Positions 50,351 through 58,975 of a stretch of DNA of 64,000 nucleotides are shown one piece after another. Every line of letters begins with the position of its first letter. The first letter of the stretch is position 1. Under the pieces are notes generated by a model. That model was not told where the DNA came from. It searched no databases and was given only the letters and a program-made list of their open reading frames with translations. The position numbers and the translations under genes are program-made. This stretch comes from Acidovorax delafieldii (GTDB lineage Bacteria > Pseudomonadota > Gammaproteobacteria > Burkholderiales > Burkholderiaceae_C). Location of the stretch: NCBI RefSeq assembly GCF_007993815.1, contig NZ_VJWE01000014.1:1-64000 (forward strand), in the 5' to 3' direction.

Positions 50351-51583
50351 TCAAAGGGTGTTCTTGACCCACACGCCGTCCTTGGCGATGGCGCGAATGC
50401 GCTCGCCCTGGTTCAGCAGGCAGGTGATGTCGGTGAGCGGGTTGCCATCGACCAGCAAGATGTCGGCAATGGCACCGGCCGTGACTTCGCCCAGCTGGCC
50501 TTGCTGGCCCAGAATCTCCGCGCCAATCAGCGTGGCCTGTTGCAGCACCGGGCCATTGCCCAGAATCTCCGCGCGCAGGCGCAACTCGTCCGACTGCAGG
50601 TAATGCGTCTCGGCCAGCAAGTCGCTGCCCAGGCCCATCTTCACGCCCGCCTTGGCCAGGATCTCGATGGCCTGCTTGCCCTGCCCACGTACCGAATCGA
50701 TCTTGGCAATCGACACCGCAGGCAGGCCATAACGCTCGCCCTCGTTGGCCAGGCCCTCGTAGGTGATGAGCGTGGGCACCATGAAAGCGCCCATCTCGGC
50801 CATGAACTCTGCCGTCGGCACATCCACCAGATTGCCGTGCTCAATGGTGCGCACGCCGCAGCGCACGGCGCGGGCAATGGCGCGGGGCGTGTAGGCGTGG
50901 GCCATGACATAGGTGTTGGCATTGGATGCCTCTTCCACAATGGCGTGCAGCTCGGCCTCGGAATAGCCCAGGTTGCCAATTGGGTCGTTGGGCGAGGCCA
51001 CGCCGCCCGAAGCCATCACCTTGATCTGTGTGGCGCCCTTCAGAATTTCTTCACGCACCGCCAGGCGGCAAGCATCCACGCCATCGACCACGCGGCCGAT
51101 GTTGCCCAGCTTGTAGGCGCACGAACACACATCCAGGTCATCGTTGCGCTGGCGGAAATCCGCATGCCCGCCGGTTTGCGACAACGCCTTGCCCGCAGGG
51201 AAGATGCGTGGCCCCTGCACCAGCCCCGTGCGCACCGCCTCGGCCAGCGACCAGTCGGCGCCGCCCGCATCACGCACGGTGGTAAAGCCCCGCTCCAGCA
51301 TGCCCTTCATGATGGGCAGCGAGCGCATCATGGTGAACACGTTGGGCATCTTGGCCACGGCGCCCAAGTTGAACGAAGACGCCACCACGTGCACGTGGCA
51401 GTCGATCAGGCCGGGCATCAGGGTCATGCCCTTGGCGTCGAGCGTGGTGGTCCCTTCTGGCACCTGCAGGTCGGTGCCTACCGCCGCAATGCGGCCGTCC
51501 TGCACCAGAACGGACAGGCCGGTGCGCAGTGTGAGTGCGTGGACATCCAGCACACGGCTGTTTTCAATCAACAAAGAGGTCAT
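50351..51583 (-). CDS. Metal-dependent amidohydrolase (imidazolonepropionase-like family)
   Basis: Cytoplasmic hydrolase of 410 aa with the amidohydrolase TIM barrel. Metal ligands are visible in order: DCHVHVVA (HxH), ATQIKVMASGG (Lys), MAHAYTP (His), IEHGN (His) and GLGSDLL (Asp), indicating a binuclear site. The group includes prolidases, carboxypeptidase-like amidases and ochratoxinase-type enzymes; the substrate is likely what the adjacent Liv-type transporter imports. ATG at 51583 (MTSLLIENSR) fits the family start; ATG 51625 adds 14 residues and cannot be excluded. It diverges from a LysR gene that probably controls it. Confidence 0.83.
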   Translation of the reverse strand: MTSLLIENSRVLDVHALTLRTGLSVLVQDGRIAAVGTDLQVPEGTTTLDAKGMTLMPGLIDCHVHVVASSFNLGAVAKMPNVFTMMRSLPIMKGMLERGFTTVRDAGGADWSLAEAVRTGLVQGPRIFPAGKALSQTGGHADFRQRNDDLDVCSCAYKLGNIGRVVDGVDACRLAVREEILKGATQIKVMASGGVASPNDPIGNLGYSEAELHAIVEEASNANTYVMAHAYTPRAIARAVRCGVRTIEHGNLVDVPTAEFMAEMGAFMVPTLITYEGLANEGERYGLPAVSIAKIDSVRGQGKQAIEILAKAGVKMGLGSDLLAETHYLQSDELRLRAEILGNGPVLQQATLIGAEILGQQGQLGEVTAGAIADILLVDGNPLTDITCLLNQGERIRAIAKDGVWVKNTL

Positions 51584-51702
51584 GAGATTCGTCAAAGTGG
51601 GCGCGATGGCTTCAAAATTACTCATAGCCTGCTTTTTCAGAGGGCCATGAAGACCATCAAGCATCCATCTGGTGCATTGCAGCATCTACAGAGTGTGGCG
51701 CT

Positions 51703-51718
51703 TGACACGTTGCTGTCA
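51703..51718. promoter_or_regulatory. Possible operator between amidohydrolase and LysR gene
   Basis: TGACA-CGTTGC-TGTCA is a perfect 5-bp inverted repeat in the 227-base divergent region. Location fits a LysR site; the spacing (T-N14-A) departs from the classic T-N11-A. Confidence 0.35.
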
Positions 51719-51810
51719 CAGGACGCATTTATCGGGCCAATTGACCTTATCCGCAACGCCTAAAATCTCACCATCCCATGAGCCCTACTCATACCCCCTA
51801 GGCCACATCT

Positions 51811-52770
51811 ATGCGCCGCCTGTGCCCCACCATCTCTGAGCTGAACGCCTTTCACTCCGCCGCCAAGCACCAGGCCTTCACCATGGCAGCGCGCGAGCTG
51901 TGCGTGACACAAAGCGCCATCAGCCGCCACATCGCGGCGCTGGAGGACTACCTGGGCCAGAAGCTGTTCATCCGCAAAGCCACCGGGCTGGAGCTGACCG
52001 AGGCGGGGGCCACCTACCTCAACGCCACCCGCCCGGCCATGGCCGCGCTGGAATCCGCCACGGCACAGCTCATGTCTTACGGGGGCGATGGCGGCTCGCT
52101 CAACCTGTCCGTGCCGCCCACGTTTGCGGCGCAGTGGCTGTTTCCGCGCCTGGGCCACTTCAAGCGCACGCTGCCGCAGGTGTCGCTGAACTTTGTGCGT
52201 TACCAGCACGCGCACGACTTTGCGACACCGCATGAATTCGACGCGGCCATCCAGTACGGCTACGGCAACTGGCCCAGCGCCAATGCGCGCTACCTGATTG
52301 GCAAGGAAACCAGCATCGTGTGCAGCCCGCAACTGCAGGCCGCCCTGCCCCTGAACACCCCGCAAGATTTGATGCGCGCCACACTGCTGCAGCACATTGA
52401 GGTGCCCCTGGCCTGGCAGGACTGGATGGAAGCACACGGCCTGGACACCAGCGCCAGCCGGTTCGGGCCGGGCTTCAACCTGTATTCACTCATCATCCGC
52501 GCAGCGGTTTCAGGCTTTGGTGTAGGCATCGTGCCCACCTGCCTGGTGGAAGACGAATTGCAGGCAGGCACTCTGGTAGAGCCCCTGAAAGACCGCTTTG
52601 ACAGCCCGCTGGGCTACTACCTGTGCGCGCCCACGGCACGCACCAATTTGTCGGTGTACCGGCTGGTGGCGGGGTGGCTGGAACACTGCTGCAACCATGC
52701 CGAGGGCACCGCGGCGCCAGCCGCCACGCCCTGCATTTTCTGCAACCCCCAGGCCTCTGCAGCGGGCTAG
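51811..52770 (+). CDS. LysR-family regulator, GcvA-like
   Basis: Regulator of 319 aa. The winged HTH at the N-terminus reads FHSAAKHQAFTMAARELCVTQSAISRHIAALE, followed by an effector-binding domain (about 95-295) of the GcvA/AmpR type (FDAAIQYGYGNWP, VGIVPTCLVEDELQAG). ATG at 51811. It diverges from the amidohydrolase-liv operon and presumably activates it with the substrate as effector. The C-terminal tail is Cys- and Ala-rich with no evident function. Confidence 0.87.
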   Translation: MRRLCPTISELNAFHSAAKHQAFTMAARELCVTQSAISRHIAALEDYLGQKLFIRKATGLELTEAGATYLNATRPAMAALESATAQLMSYGGDGGSLNLSVPPTFAAQWLFPRLGHFKRTLPQVSLNFVRYQHAHDFATPHEFDAAIQYGYGNWPSANARYLIGKETSIVCSPQLQAALPLNTPQDLMRATLLQHIEVPLAWQDWMEAHGLDTSASRFGPGFNLYSLIIRAAVSGFGVGIVPTCLVEDELQAGTLVEPLKDRFDSPLGYYLCAPTARTNLSVYRLVAGWLEHCCNHAEGTAAPAATPCIFCNPQASAAG

Positions 52771-52823
52771 GGCCTGTTCACACTATTTTTGCCAGTGCGA
52801 AGGCCTCCACTCGCGGGTCTGCC

Positions 52824-54377
52824 TCAGGCGAACAACCCTTTGTACTGATCCCGCAGCAGGTTCTTTTGCACCTTGCCCATGGTGTTGCGCGGCAGCTCGG
52901 ACACCACAAAGCACTTCTTGGGGATCTTGAAGTTGGCCAACTGCGACTTGAGCTGGGCCACGACGGCATCGGCATCCAGCTTGGCGCCGGGTTTGGCAAT
53001 GACCACGGCCACGCCCACTTCGCCAAAGTCAGGGTGCGGCACGCCGACCAGGGCGCTTTCGGCCACACCGGGCATGTCGTTGATGTAGCCCTCGATCTCT
53101 GCGGGGTAGACGTTGTAGCCGCCGCTGATGATCAGGTCTTTGCTGCGGCCCACAATGTGCACGTAGCCGCGCTCGTCCACCTTGCCCACGTCGCCGGTCT
53201 TGAAGTAGCCATCCTTCGTGAACTCTTCGGCGGTCTTTTCGGGCATGCGCCAGTAGCCCTTGAACACGTTGGGGCCCTTGACCTGGATGCCGCCGATCTC
53301 GCCCACGGGCAGGTCTTTGCCATCATCGCCCTGCACACGCAGGCTCACACCCGGCAGGGGGAAGCCCACGGTGCCGCCACGGCGTTCGTCCTGGCCCTGG
53401 TAGCGCTGGTCGGCGCTGTAGGGGTTGCTGGCGAGCATGATGGTTTCGCTCATGCCGTAGCGCTCCAGGATGGTGTGGCCGGTGCGTTGCTGCCATTCCT
53501 TGAAGGTTTCGATCAGCAGCGGTGCAGAGCCTGCGATGAACAGGCGCATGTTCTTGACGGCCTCTTTGGTCAGGCCGGGCTCGGCCAGCATGCGCACGTA
53601 CAGTGTGGGCACGCCCATGAACACGGTGGCGCGGGGCATGGCGGCGATGACGGCCTTGGGGTCGAACTTGGCCATCCAGATCATCTTGCTGCCGTTGATG
53701 AGCGCGCCATGGATGGCCACGAACAGGCCGTGCACGTGGAAGATGGGCAGCGCGTGGATGAGCACGTCGCCCTTCTTCCACCCCCAATAGTCCTTGAGCA
53801 TGACGGCATTGCTGAGCATGTTGCCGTGCGTGAGCATGGCGCCCTTGCTGCGGCCGGTGGTGCCGCTGGTGTACAGGATGGCGGCCAGGTCGTCGGCGCT
53901 GCGGGACACGGCCTGGTGCTCGTCGCCGTAGTGCGCTGCACGCTCCAGCAGGCTGCCGGTGCGGTCGTCACCCAGGGTGAAGACATGCTGCGTGCCCAGG
54001 GTGAAGGCAATCTTGCTGACCCAGCCAAAGTTGCCGGGCGAGCACACCACCACGGCCGGCTCGGCGTTGCCGATGAAGTATTCGATCTCGGCGCTTTGGT
54101 AGGCGGTGTTGAGCGGCAAAAAGACGTAGCCCGCACGCAGCGTGGCCAGGTACAGCGCCATGGCTTCGACCGACTTTTCGACCTGCACGGCCACGCGGCT
54201 GCCTTCGGGCAGCTTGAGCGACGCAAGCAGGTTGGCGATGCGGGCGCTGGCGCGGTCCAGATCGCGCCAGGTGTAGAACAGCGGGGTGCCGTCTGCCGCC
54301 GTGGTCTCAACGGCAGTGCTGTCCAGGTCGGACGGGAACGCGGCGCGCAGGGCGCTGAAGAGGTTGTGTTGGCTCAT
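52824..54377 (-). CDS. matB: Malonyl-CoA synthetase (MatB-like)
   Basis: Acyl-CoA synthetase of 517 aa that activates malonate with ATP and CoA. AMP-binding motif YTSGTTGRSKGAMLTH (about 170-185), RYGMSETIM, GYFKTGDVG and the catalytic lysine near the end (NTMGKVQKN) are present. The close match to MatB-type sequences and the malonyl-CoA decarboxylase gene in the same cluster support malonate as substrate. ATG at 54377. It lies 82 bases after the hydratase gene and ends the cluster. Confidence 0.87.
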   Translation of the reverse strand: MSQHNLFSALRAAFPSDLDSTAVETTAADGTPLFYTWRDLDRASARIANLLASLKLPEGSRVAVQVEKSVEAMALYLATLRAGYVFLPLNTAYQSAEIEYFIGNAEPAVVVCSPGNFGWVSKIAFTLGTQHVFTLGDDRTGSLLERAAHYGDEHQAVSRSADDLAAILYTSGTTGRSKGAMLTHGNMLSNAVMLKDYWGWKKGDVLIHALPIFHVHGLFVAIHGALINGSKMIWMAKFDPKAVIAAMPRATVFMGVPTLYVRMLAEPGLTKEAVKNMRLFIAGSAPLLIETFKEWQQRTGHTILERYGMSETIMLASNPYSADQRYQGQDERRGGTVGFPLPGVSLRVQGDDGKDLPVGEIGGIQVKGPNVFKGYWRMPEKTAEEFTKDGYFKTGDVGKVDERGYVHIVGRSKDLIISGGYNVYPAEIEGYINDMPGVAESALVGVPHPDFGEVGVAVVIAKPGAKLDADAVVAQLKSQLANFKIPKKCFVVSELPRNTMGKVQKNLLRDQYKGLFA

Positions 54378-54459
54378 GGCTCAGACTTCAATGGGCTGGG
54401 TGGCTGGGTTGAGAGGTTGGGACCGACTGAATGGGAGAAAGCGGGGACGGAGGCGTCGG

Positions 54460-55263
54460 TCAGAACACCGGCGCGCGCTTGTCCAGAAAGGCAGAGATCC
54501 CTTCGCGGTGCTCGGCGCTGGCGGCGTAGGCATAGGGGTCGGCAGGGCCATTTACTATGTTTTCAATAGCAGACAAGGCATGATTCTGTAGCGCTACAGG
54601 CGCTTTCAGCGCCCGAAACGTCTGTTTGTTCATGCGGGCGGCCTGGGGCGCCAGCGCGGCAATGCGCTGGGCACTGCCCAGGGCTTCGGTGGCCACCATG
54701 TCGTCGGCCACCACGCGGCTCAAAAAGCCGCGTGCCAGCATGTCGGGAGCGCTGAAGGTGGCGGCCTCCAGCAGCATCTGGCGTGCGGTCACGTCGCCCA
54801 CTGCACCTGCCACCAGCTGCGCCTCGCGCGGGGCCATCGGAAAACCCAGCTTGGCAATCGGTGCGCCAAAACGCGCGCCATTGCCCGCCACCCGGATGTC
54901 GCAGCAGCTGGCAATCTCCACGCCTGCGCCCATGCAGGCGCCGCTGATCTGGGCCACGATGGGCACGTCGCACTGAAGCATGGCATTGAGCCCGCCCCAC
55001 ACGTCGTTTTCATGAAAGTCGCGCAGCGCGGCCGCATCAAAACGGAAGCCGGGGTACTCCGAAATGTCTCCGCCCGCACAGAACGCCCCGCCCTCGCCCG
55101 CGATGAGCACACAGCGCGCATCGGCAGAGCGCTGCACATCTTCAAACACCGCACGCAACTGCCCCCACATGGGCCGCGACATGGCGTTCAGCCGCCCGGT
55201 GTGGCGCAGGGTGACATGCACCACCCCGCCCTCACCAGCATTCATCAACACTTCACCCGACAT
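54460..55263 (-). CDS. Enoyl-CoA hydratase/isomerase-family protein in the malonate cluster
   Basis: Crotonase-fold enzyme of 267 aa. Oxyanion-hole segments are GAFCAGGDIS and GACMGAGVEIASCCDIRVA. The usual hydratase Glu pair is not obvious (GFPMAPREAQLVAG), so the reaction (hydration, isomerisation, hydrolysis or decarboxylation) is open. Start chosen at ATG 55263; ATG 55275 and GTG 55284 are in frame and closer to an AAGGAA. About 20 residues near the C-terminus (KAPVALQNHALSAIENIVNG) are encoded by a copy of repeat A with unusual codons (ATA, GTA, CTA). It sits between matB and the Bug gene. Confidence 0.83.
   Translation of the reverse strand: MSGEVLMNAGEGGVVHVTLRHTGRLNAMSRPMWGQLRAVFEDVQRSADARCVLIAGEGGAFCAGGDISEYPGFRFDAAALRDFHENDVWGGLNAMLQCDVPIVAQISGACMGAGVEIASCCDIRVAGNGARFGAPIAKLGFPMAPREAQLVAGAVGDVTARQMLLEAATFSAPDMLARGFLSRVVADDMVATEALGSAQRIAALAPQAARMNKQTFRALKAPVALQNHALSAIENIVNGPADPYAYAASAEHREGISAFLDKRAPVF
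54551..54612 (-). repeat. Palindromic repeat A, copy inside the enoyl-CoA hydratase gene
   Basis: On the minus strand: GCGCTACAG, GCC, TCTGCTATT, then AAAACATAG. Aligns with the copies in cbiB and cobU and is read in the same frame. Confidence 0.75.
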
Positions 55264-55317
55264 CCTGGTATCCATTTCCTTCACATACCGCCCACGACCT
55301 TCTCACCCCGCCATGCC

Positions 55318-55377
55318 ATCGCCAGCGCCACCGTGGAACTGGCTTTGGCAGGCCACGGATGGCGTTCTCCTTGGGGG
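55318..55377 (-). repeat. GC-rich intergenic repeat, family B copy 3
   Basis: Directly 3' of the stop codon of the Bug binding-protein gene. Shares GCCACCGTGGAACTGGC and AGGCCACGG.TGGCGTTC with copy 2 after btuB. Confidence 0.72.
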
Positions 55378-56367
55378 TTAGTCCAGCTTTGCGCCAGACG
55401 CCTTCACCACCGCCGCCCAGCGCTTGACCTCGCTGCTCACAAACGCGCCAAACTGCTGCTGCGTCATGCCGCCGTAATCCGCGCCGTTGCTGGCCCACAC
55501 GGCCTTGAGTTCATCGGCGGTGCCCAGGCGCTTGATCTCGTCCACGATGCGGGCCTGCACGTCGGCCGGTGTGCCTTTGGGCGCCCACAGGCCGTACCAG
55601 GTGGTCACGGTGTAGTCGGGCAGGCCCACTTCGGAGGCGCAGGGTACGTCGGGGAATGCGGGGTTGCGCTTGGCGCCGGACACCATCAGCGCCTTGATAC
55701 GGCCGCTCTTGATGTGATTGGCTGACGAGCCCAGGCCGTCGAACATCATGTCCACGTTGCCGCCAATGAGATCCTGCAGCGCGGGGCCCGCGCCTCGGTA
55801 GGGGATGTGGGTGATGAAGGTGCCCGTCTGCTGCTTGAACAGCTCACCCGCCAGATGGTGCGAGGTGCCTGCTCCGGCCGAACCGTAGTTGAGCTTGGCA
55901 GGGTTGCGCTTGATGTAGTCCAGAAACTGCTTGAAGTTGGTGGACGGCGTCTTGGGATTGACCACCAGCACCTGGGGCACGTTGGCCAGCAACGCCAGGG
56001 GAATGAAGTCTTTCTCGATGTCGTAGTCGAGCTTGGGGTACATCGCAGGGGCAATCGCGTGGTGCACGGCGCCCATGAACAGCGTGTAGCCATCGGGCGC
56101 CGCCTTGGACGCAATGCTGGCACCCAGCGTGCCCCCGGCGCCACCCCGGTTGTCGATCACCAGCGTCTTGCCCGTGCTTTTGGAAAACTGCGCAGCCAGC
56201 GGCCGGGCAAACGCATCGGTGCCGCCACCGGCAGGGAACGGCACCACCACCGTCACGGGCTTGCTGGGCCAGGTGCTTTGGGCCCAGCTGTTGCTGCTGG
56301 CCAAGCCCAGGCCTGCAGCCGCCGCGCCGAGCAATACACCCCGGCGTTGGATTCGCAAATCAGTCAT
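55378..56367 (-). CDS. Bug/TctC-family tripartite carboxylate-type binding protein
   Basis: Periplasmic binding protein of 329 aa. A Tat-like signal (IQRRGVLLGAAAAGLGLASS, cleavage near residue 29) precedes the TctC fold with WPSKPVTVVVPFPAGGGTDAFAR and the ligand loops VVIDNRGGAGGTLGA-like and YGSAGAGTSHHLAG. Bug proteins bind carboxylates. No TctA/TctB membrane genes are nearby, as is usual for orphan Bug genes in this group. ATG at 56367 with AGGAG 9 bases upstream. Between matA and the hydratase gene, so malonate or a related acid is the likely ligand. Confidence 0.87.
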   Translation of the reverse strand: MTDLRIQRRGVLLGAAAAGLGLASSNSWAQSTWPSKPVTVVVPFPAGGGTDAFARPLAAQFSKSTGKTLVIDNRGGAGGTLGASIASKAAPDGYTLFMGAVHHAIAPAMYPKLDYDIEKDFIPLALLANVPQVLVVNPKTPSTNFKQFLDYIKRNPAKLNYGSAGAGTSHHLAGELFKQQTGTFITHIPYRGAGPALQDLIGGNVDMMFDGLGSSANHIKSGRIKALMVSGAKRNPAFPDVPCASEVGLPDYTVTTWYGLWAPKGTPADVQARIVDEIKRLGTADELKAVWASNGADYGGMTQQQFGAFVSSEVKRWAAVVKASGAKLD

Positions 56368-56434
56368 TCCTTGTCTCCTGTCGTTGTAAAAATACGCGGT
56401 CACTGGTCCGCCCGGCATCTTGCCGGTCGCCCCG

Positions 56435-57934
56435 TCAGTCGCGGCAAAGGCTGTCGATGTCCCCCGACACTGGCACCTTGCCCTGCGCAAGCAAGCTGCG
56501 ATGCTTGTCGATGCGCTTCAAGTCGTACAGGTAGTTCACCATGAGCCCGTACGATTGTTTCTGCCCCTTGCTGGACGGGTCACCCGCCCAGTTCAGGCGC
56601 TCTACCCGCGCGCCGTTGCCCAGGTGGAAGCGGGCCACAGGGTCTGCCGGTTTGCCCTCTTGCAGCTCGCGGCCCAGATAGTACGCGGCGCATTCCAGCA
56701 GCATCTGGCGCACGGGGGATTTGGCGTCCAGCTCCAGCGCTTTGTCCACCGCCCCGAGCAAATGCGTGGCCTGCGGCGGCTCGAAGCCCACCGCGCGGCC
56801 CAGCTCGCTGCGGCGCTTGTCGTCCAGGCGGTCCAGCATGGCCCCTGCATGTTTGCCCAGCCAAGCGCGGAAACCCGGAATGGGCGACAGCGTGGCGAAG
56901 GTGCGCAGGCGCGGGAACTCGGCCGTGAGCGTTTCCACCACATGCTTGATGAGCGAGTCGCCAAAGCTCACGCCGCGCAGGCCTGTTTGCGTGTTGCTGA
57001 TGGAATAGAAGATGGCCGTGGTGGCCCGTGTGATGTCCACGGGCGCAGCGGCCTCGTCCAGCAGCGGCGTGATGCTGGACGAGATCTTGTCCACCAGCGC
57101 CACCTCCACAAAGATCAGCGGCTCGTTGGGCAGGCGTGGATGGAAGAAGCCATAGCAGCGGCGGTCGCTGTCCAGGCGGTTCTTCAGGTCGGCCCAGCTG
57201 CGGATGTCGTGCACGGCCTCATACTTGATGAGCTTTTCGAGCAGCGAGGCGGGCGAGTCCCACGACAGCCGGCGCAGCTCCAGAAAGGCCACGTCGAACC
57301 AGGTCGAAAACAGGTGCTCCAGCTCGGCATCGAGCGGCAGCAGGCGCTTGTCGGCCTTGAGCAGCGGCAGGATTTCTGCGCGCATGTCCACGAGAAAACG
57401 CATGCCCTCGGGGAACGCCGAAAACCGCTGCAGCAGCCGCGTGCGGGGCGATACCAGCGCACGGCGCAGGCTGATCTCGGCCTGCCCTTCTTCGGCCGTG
57501 CCCGCCGCCGCTTCGTAACGCTGGCGGGCCGACTTGAAGCGCGTGGCATCCGGTGCGAACTGCTCGCACATCAGCAGCCACATGTCGCGCCTTTCCTCGG
57601 GCTCGGCCTTCGCATACCAGTCGGCCACGGCCTGGGCGCGGCGGCCGCCTTCGATCTCGCTCACCTGGGGCGCCACCACCTCCTGCAGGTCGGCCAGCAG
57701 ACGGCGCAATGCGCGGGGCGACAACGCCTCCTGGCCGCGCCGCAGGGTGGCCTGCAGACGCTCGTTGGTAGAACGCGGCACCGCGACCTTGGCGACCACA
57801 TCGGTCACGGTTTTGTCGAGTGAGGCCTTGGCAGACTTGTCGGCGGTCTTGTCCCCCGCCTTGTCGGCGGCAGGCGCGGCAGTGCGCAGGCGTGACACGC
57901 TGCGGGTGATCCATTCGGGAGTGCTGTTGATCAT
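56435..57934 (-). CDS. matA: Malonyl-CoA decarboxylase (MatA)
   Basis: Enzyme of 499 aa that decarboxylates malonyl-CoA to acetyl-CoA. The N-terminal helical domain (about 60-200) and the GNAT-like catalytic domain follow an unusual Lys/Asp/Ala-rich segment (residues 21-45, ADKAGDKTADKSAKASLDKT). Seen: FFHPRLPNEPLIFVEVALV, FYSISNTQTGLRGVSFG, TLSPIPGFRAW (conserved Ser) and RFHLGNGARVERLNW (conserved His). ATG at 57934 overlaps the matR stop (ATGA). With MatB it converts malonate to acetyl-CoA. Confidence 0.92.
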   Translation of the reverse strand: MINSTPEWITRSVSRLRTAAPAADKAGDKTADKSAKASLDKTVTDVVAKVAVPRSTNERLQATLRRGQEALSPRALRRLLADLQEVVAPQVSEIEGGRRAQAVADWYAKAEPEERRDMWLLMCEQFAPDATRFKSARQRYEAAAGTAEEGQAEISLRRALVSPRTRLLQRFSAFPEGMRFLVDMRAEILPLLKADKRLLPLDAELEHLFSTWFDVAFLELRRLSWDSPASLLEKLIKYEAVHDIRSWADLKNRLDSDRRCYGFFHPRLPNEPLIFVEVALVDKISSSITPLLDEAAAPVDITRATTAIFYSISNTQTGLRGVSFGDSLIKHVVETLTAEFPRLRTFATLSPIPGFRAWLGKHAGAMLDRLDDKRRSELGRAVGFEPPQATHLLGAVDKALELDAKSPVRQMLLECAAYYLGRELQEGKPADPVARFHLGNGARVERLNWAGDPSSKGQKQSYGLMVNYLYDLKRIDKHRSLLAQGKVPVSGDIDSLCRD

Positions 57935-58599
57935 GGGGTCAACCTCGATTGCTGGTTGCGGGCTACATCGCGCAGCGCATCGCGCTGGCGCAACAGATGG
58001 GTGCGCATGGCCTCCTCGGCCGCGTCGCAGTCGCGCGCCTTGAGCGCGGCAAACACGGCCAGATGCTCTGCCAGGCTTTGCTGCATGCGCCCGGGGGCAT
58101 GCAGCGTCTTGTGGCGTGCCAGCCGCAGGATCTTGCGCAGGTCGCCAATCACCTGGGCCAGCCAGCGGTTGTCCGCCAGCGTGATGAAGGCCTCGTGGAT
58201 GGCGTAGTTGGCTTCGTAGTAGTCGGTCATGCGCCCATCGGCCGCGCACTGTTGCAGGCGCTCGTGCAGCAGCTCCAGCGCGGCAATGTCGGCCGCCACG
58301 GCCTTGCGCGTGGCCTCGTGTGCGGCACGCCCCTCCAGCAACGCGATGACGGGAAAGATGTTGTCCAGATCGCTCTCGGTGACCTCGGCCACAAAACAAC
58401 CCCGGCGCGGCTCATGGCGCAGCAGCCCCTCGGCCACCAGCACCTTGAGCGCTTCGCGCAGCGGGGTGCGCGAGATCTCCAGCCGCTCGCACAAGGCAGC
58501 TTCGTCCAGAAAGCTGCCGGGCGGCAAGGCGCCCGCAAAAATCTGCTCCCGCAGCCGGGAGGCGACTTCGTCGTGCAGTGAATTCGGGACAGGACGCAT
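57931..58599 (-). CDS. matR: GntR-family regulator of malonate genes (MatR-like)
   Basis: FCD-type GntR regulator of 222 aa. The winged helix reads LHDEVASRLREQIFAGALPPG and LEISRTPLREALKVLVAEGLL; the FCD domain (about 80-215) has the Dx3H-like NYAIHEAF and AEHLAVFAAL. ATG at 58599. It is the first gene of the unit and is coupled to matA. MatR proteins are malonate-responsive repressors in rhizobia; the same is expected here. A palindrome at 58727-58744 is a candidate operator. Confidence 0.87.
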   Translation of the reverse strand: MRPVPNSLHDEVASRLREQIFAGALPPGSFLDEAALCERLEISRTPLREALKVLVAEGLLRHEPRRGCFVAEVTESDLDNIFPVIALLEGRAAHEATRKAVAADIAALELLHERLQQCAADGRMTDYYEANYAIHEAFITLADNRWLAQVIGDLRKILRLARHKTLHAPGRMQQSLAEHLAVFAALKARDCDAAEEAMRTHLLRQRDALRDVARNQQSRLTP

Positions 58600-58975
58600 G
58601 TAAAACAAGGCTCCAGGGCACCAACCCGCGAGGCATCGGCTGTCAGCGGCAGAAGCACGGCGCAGGCCGATTGCCTGCAACACACCATTAACAGCTGACA
58701 ACAGAGGCGATTGCCTCGCCATGTGTGTAATTTCTCATAATTACGCAAAATGACAAGGTGTAAACCCTGATTTGCAGGCTTTGGTTACACAAAAGACGGC
58801 GACTGCGGTGGTTGCGCAACGCTGCGTGCCAAATAGCAGCAAGGGTGGCGAACTTTGCTGCTGGACCCAAGACACCGTCGTTGGGTGATCAGCCCCGGGC
58901 CAGATGAGCTGCCGAGGGCGCAACACCCGCTGCGCCCACCGCACGGTCGCCCCGCCCTCGCGCCCCTCCCCCGCT
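58600..58975. other. Intergenic region upstream of matR with two inverted repeats
   Basis: 376 bases without a supported gene. GTAATT-TCTCAT-AATTAC (58727-58744) is a perfect inverted repeat about 130 bases upstream of matR. A second, imperfect pair (GTGTAAACC ... GGTTACAC, about 58758-58787) follows. These may be operator sites for MatR. The rest, toward the LysR stop codon, shows no feature I can support. Confidence 0.5.
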
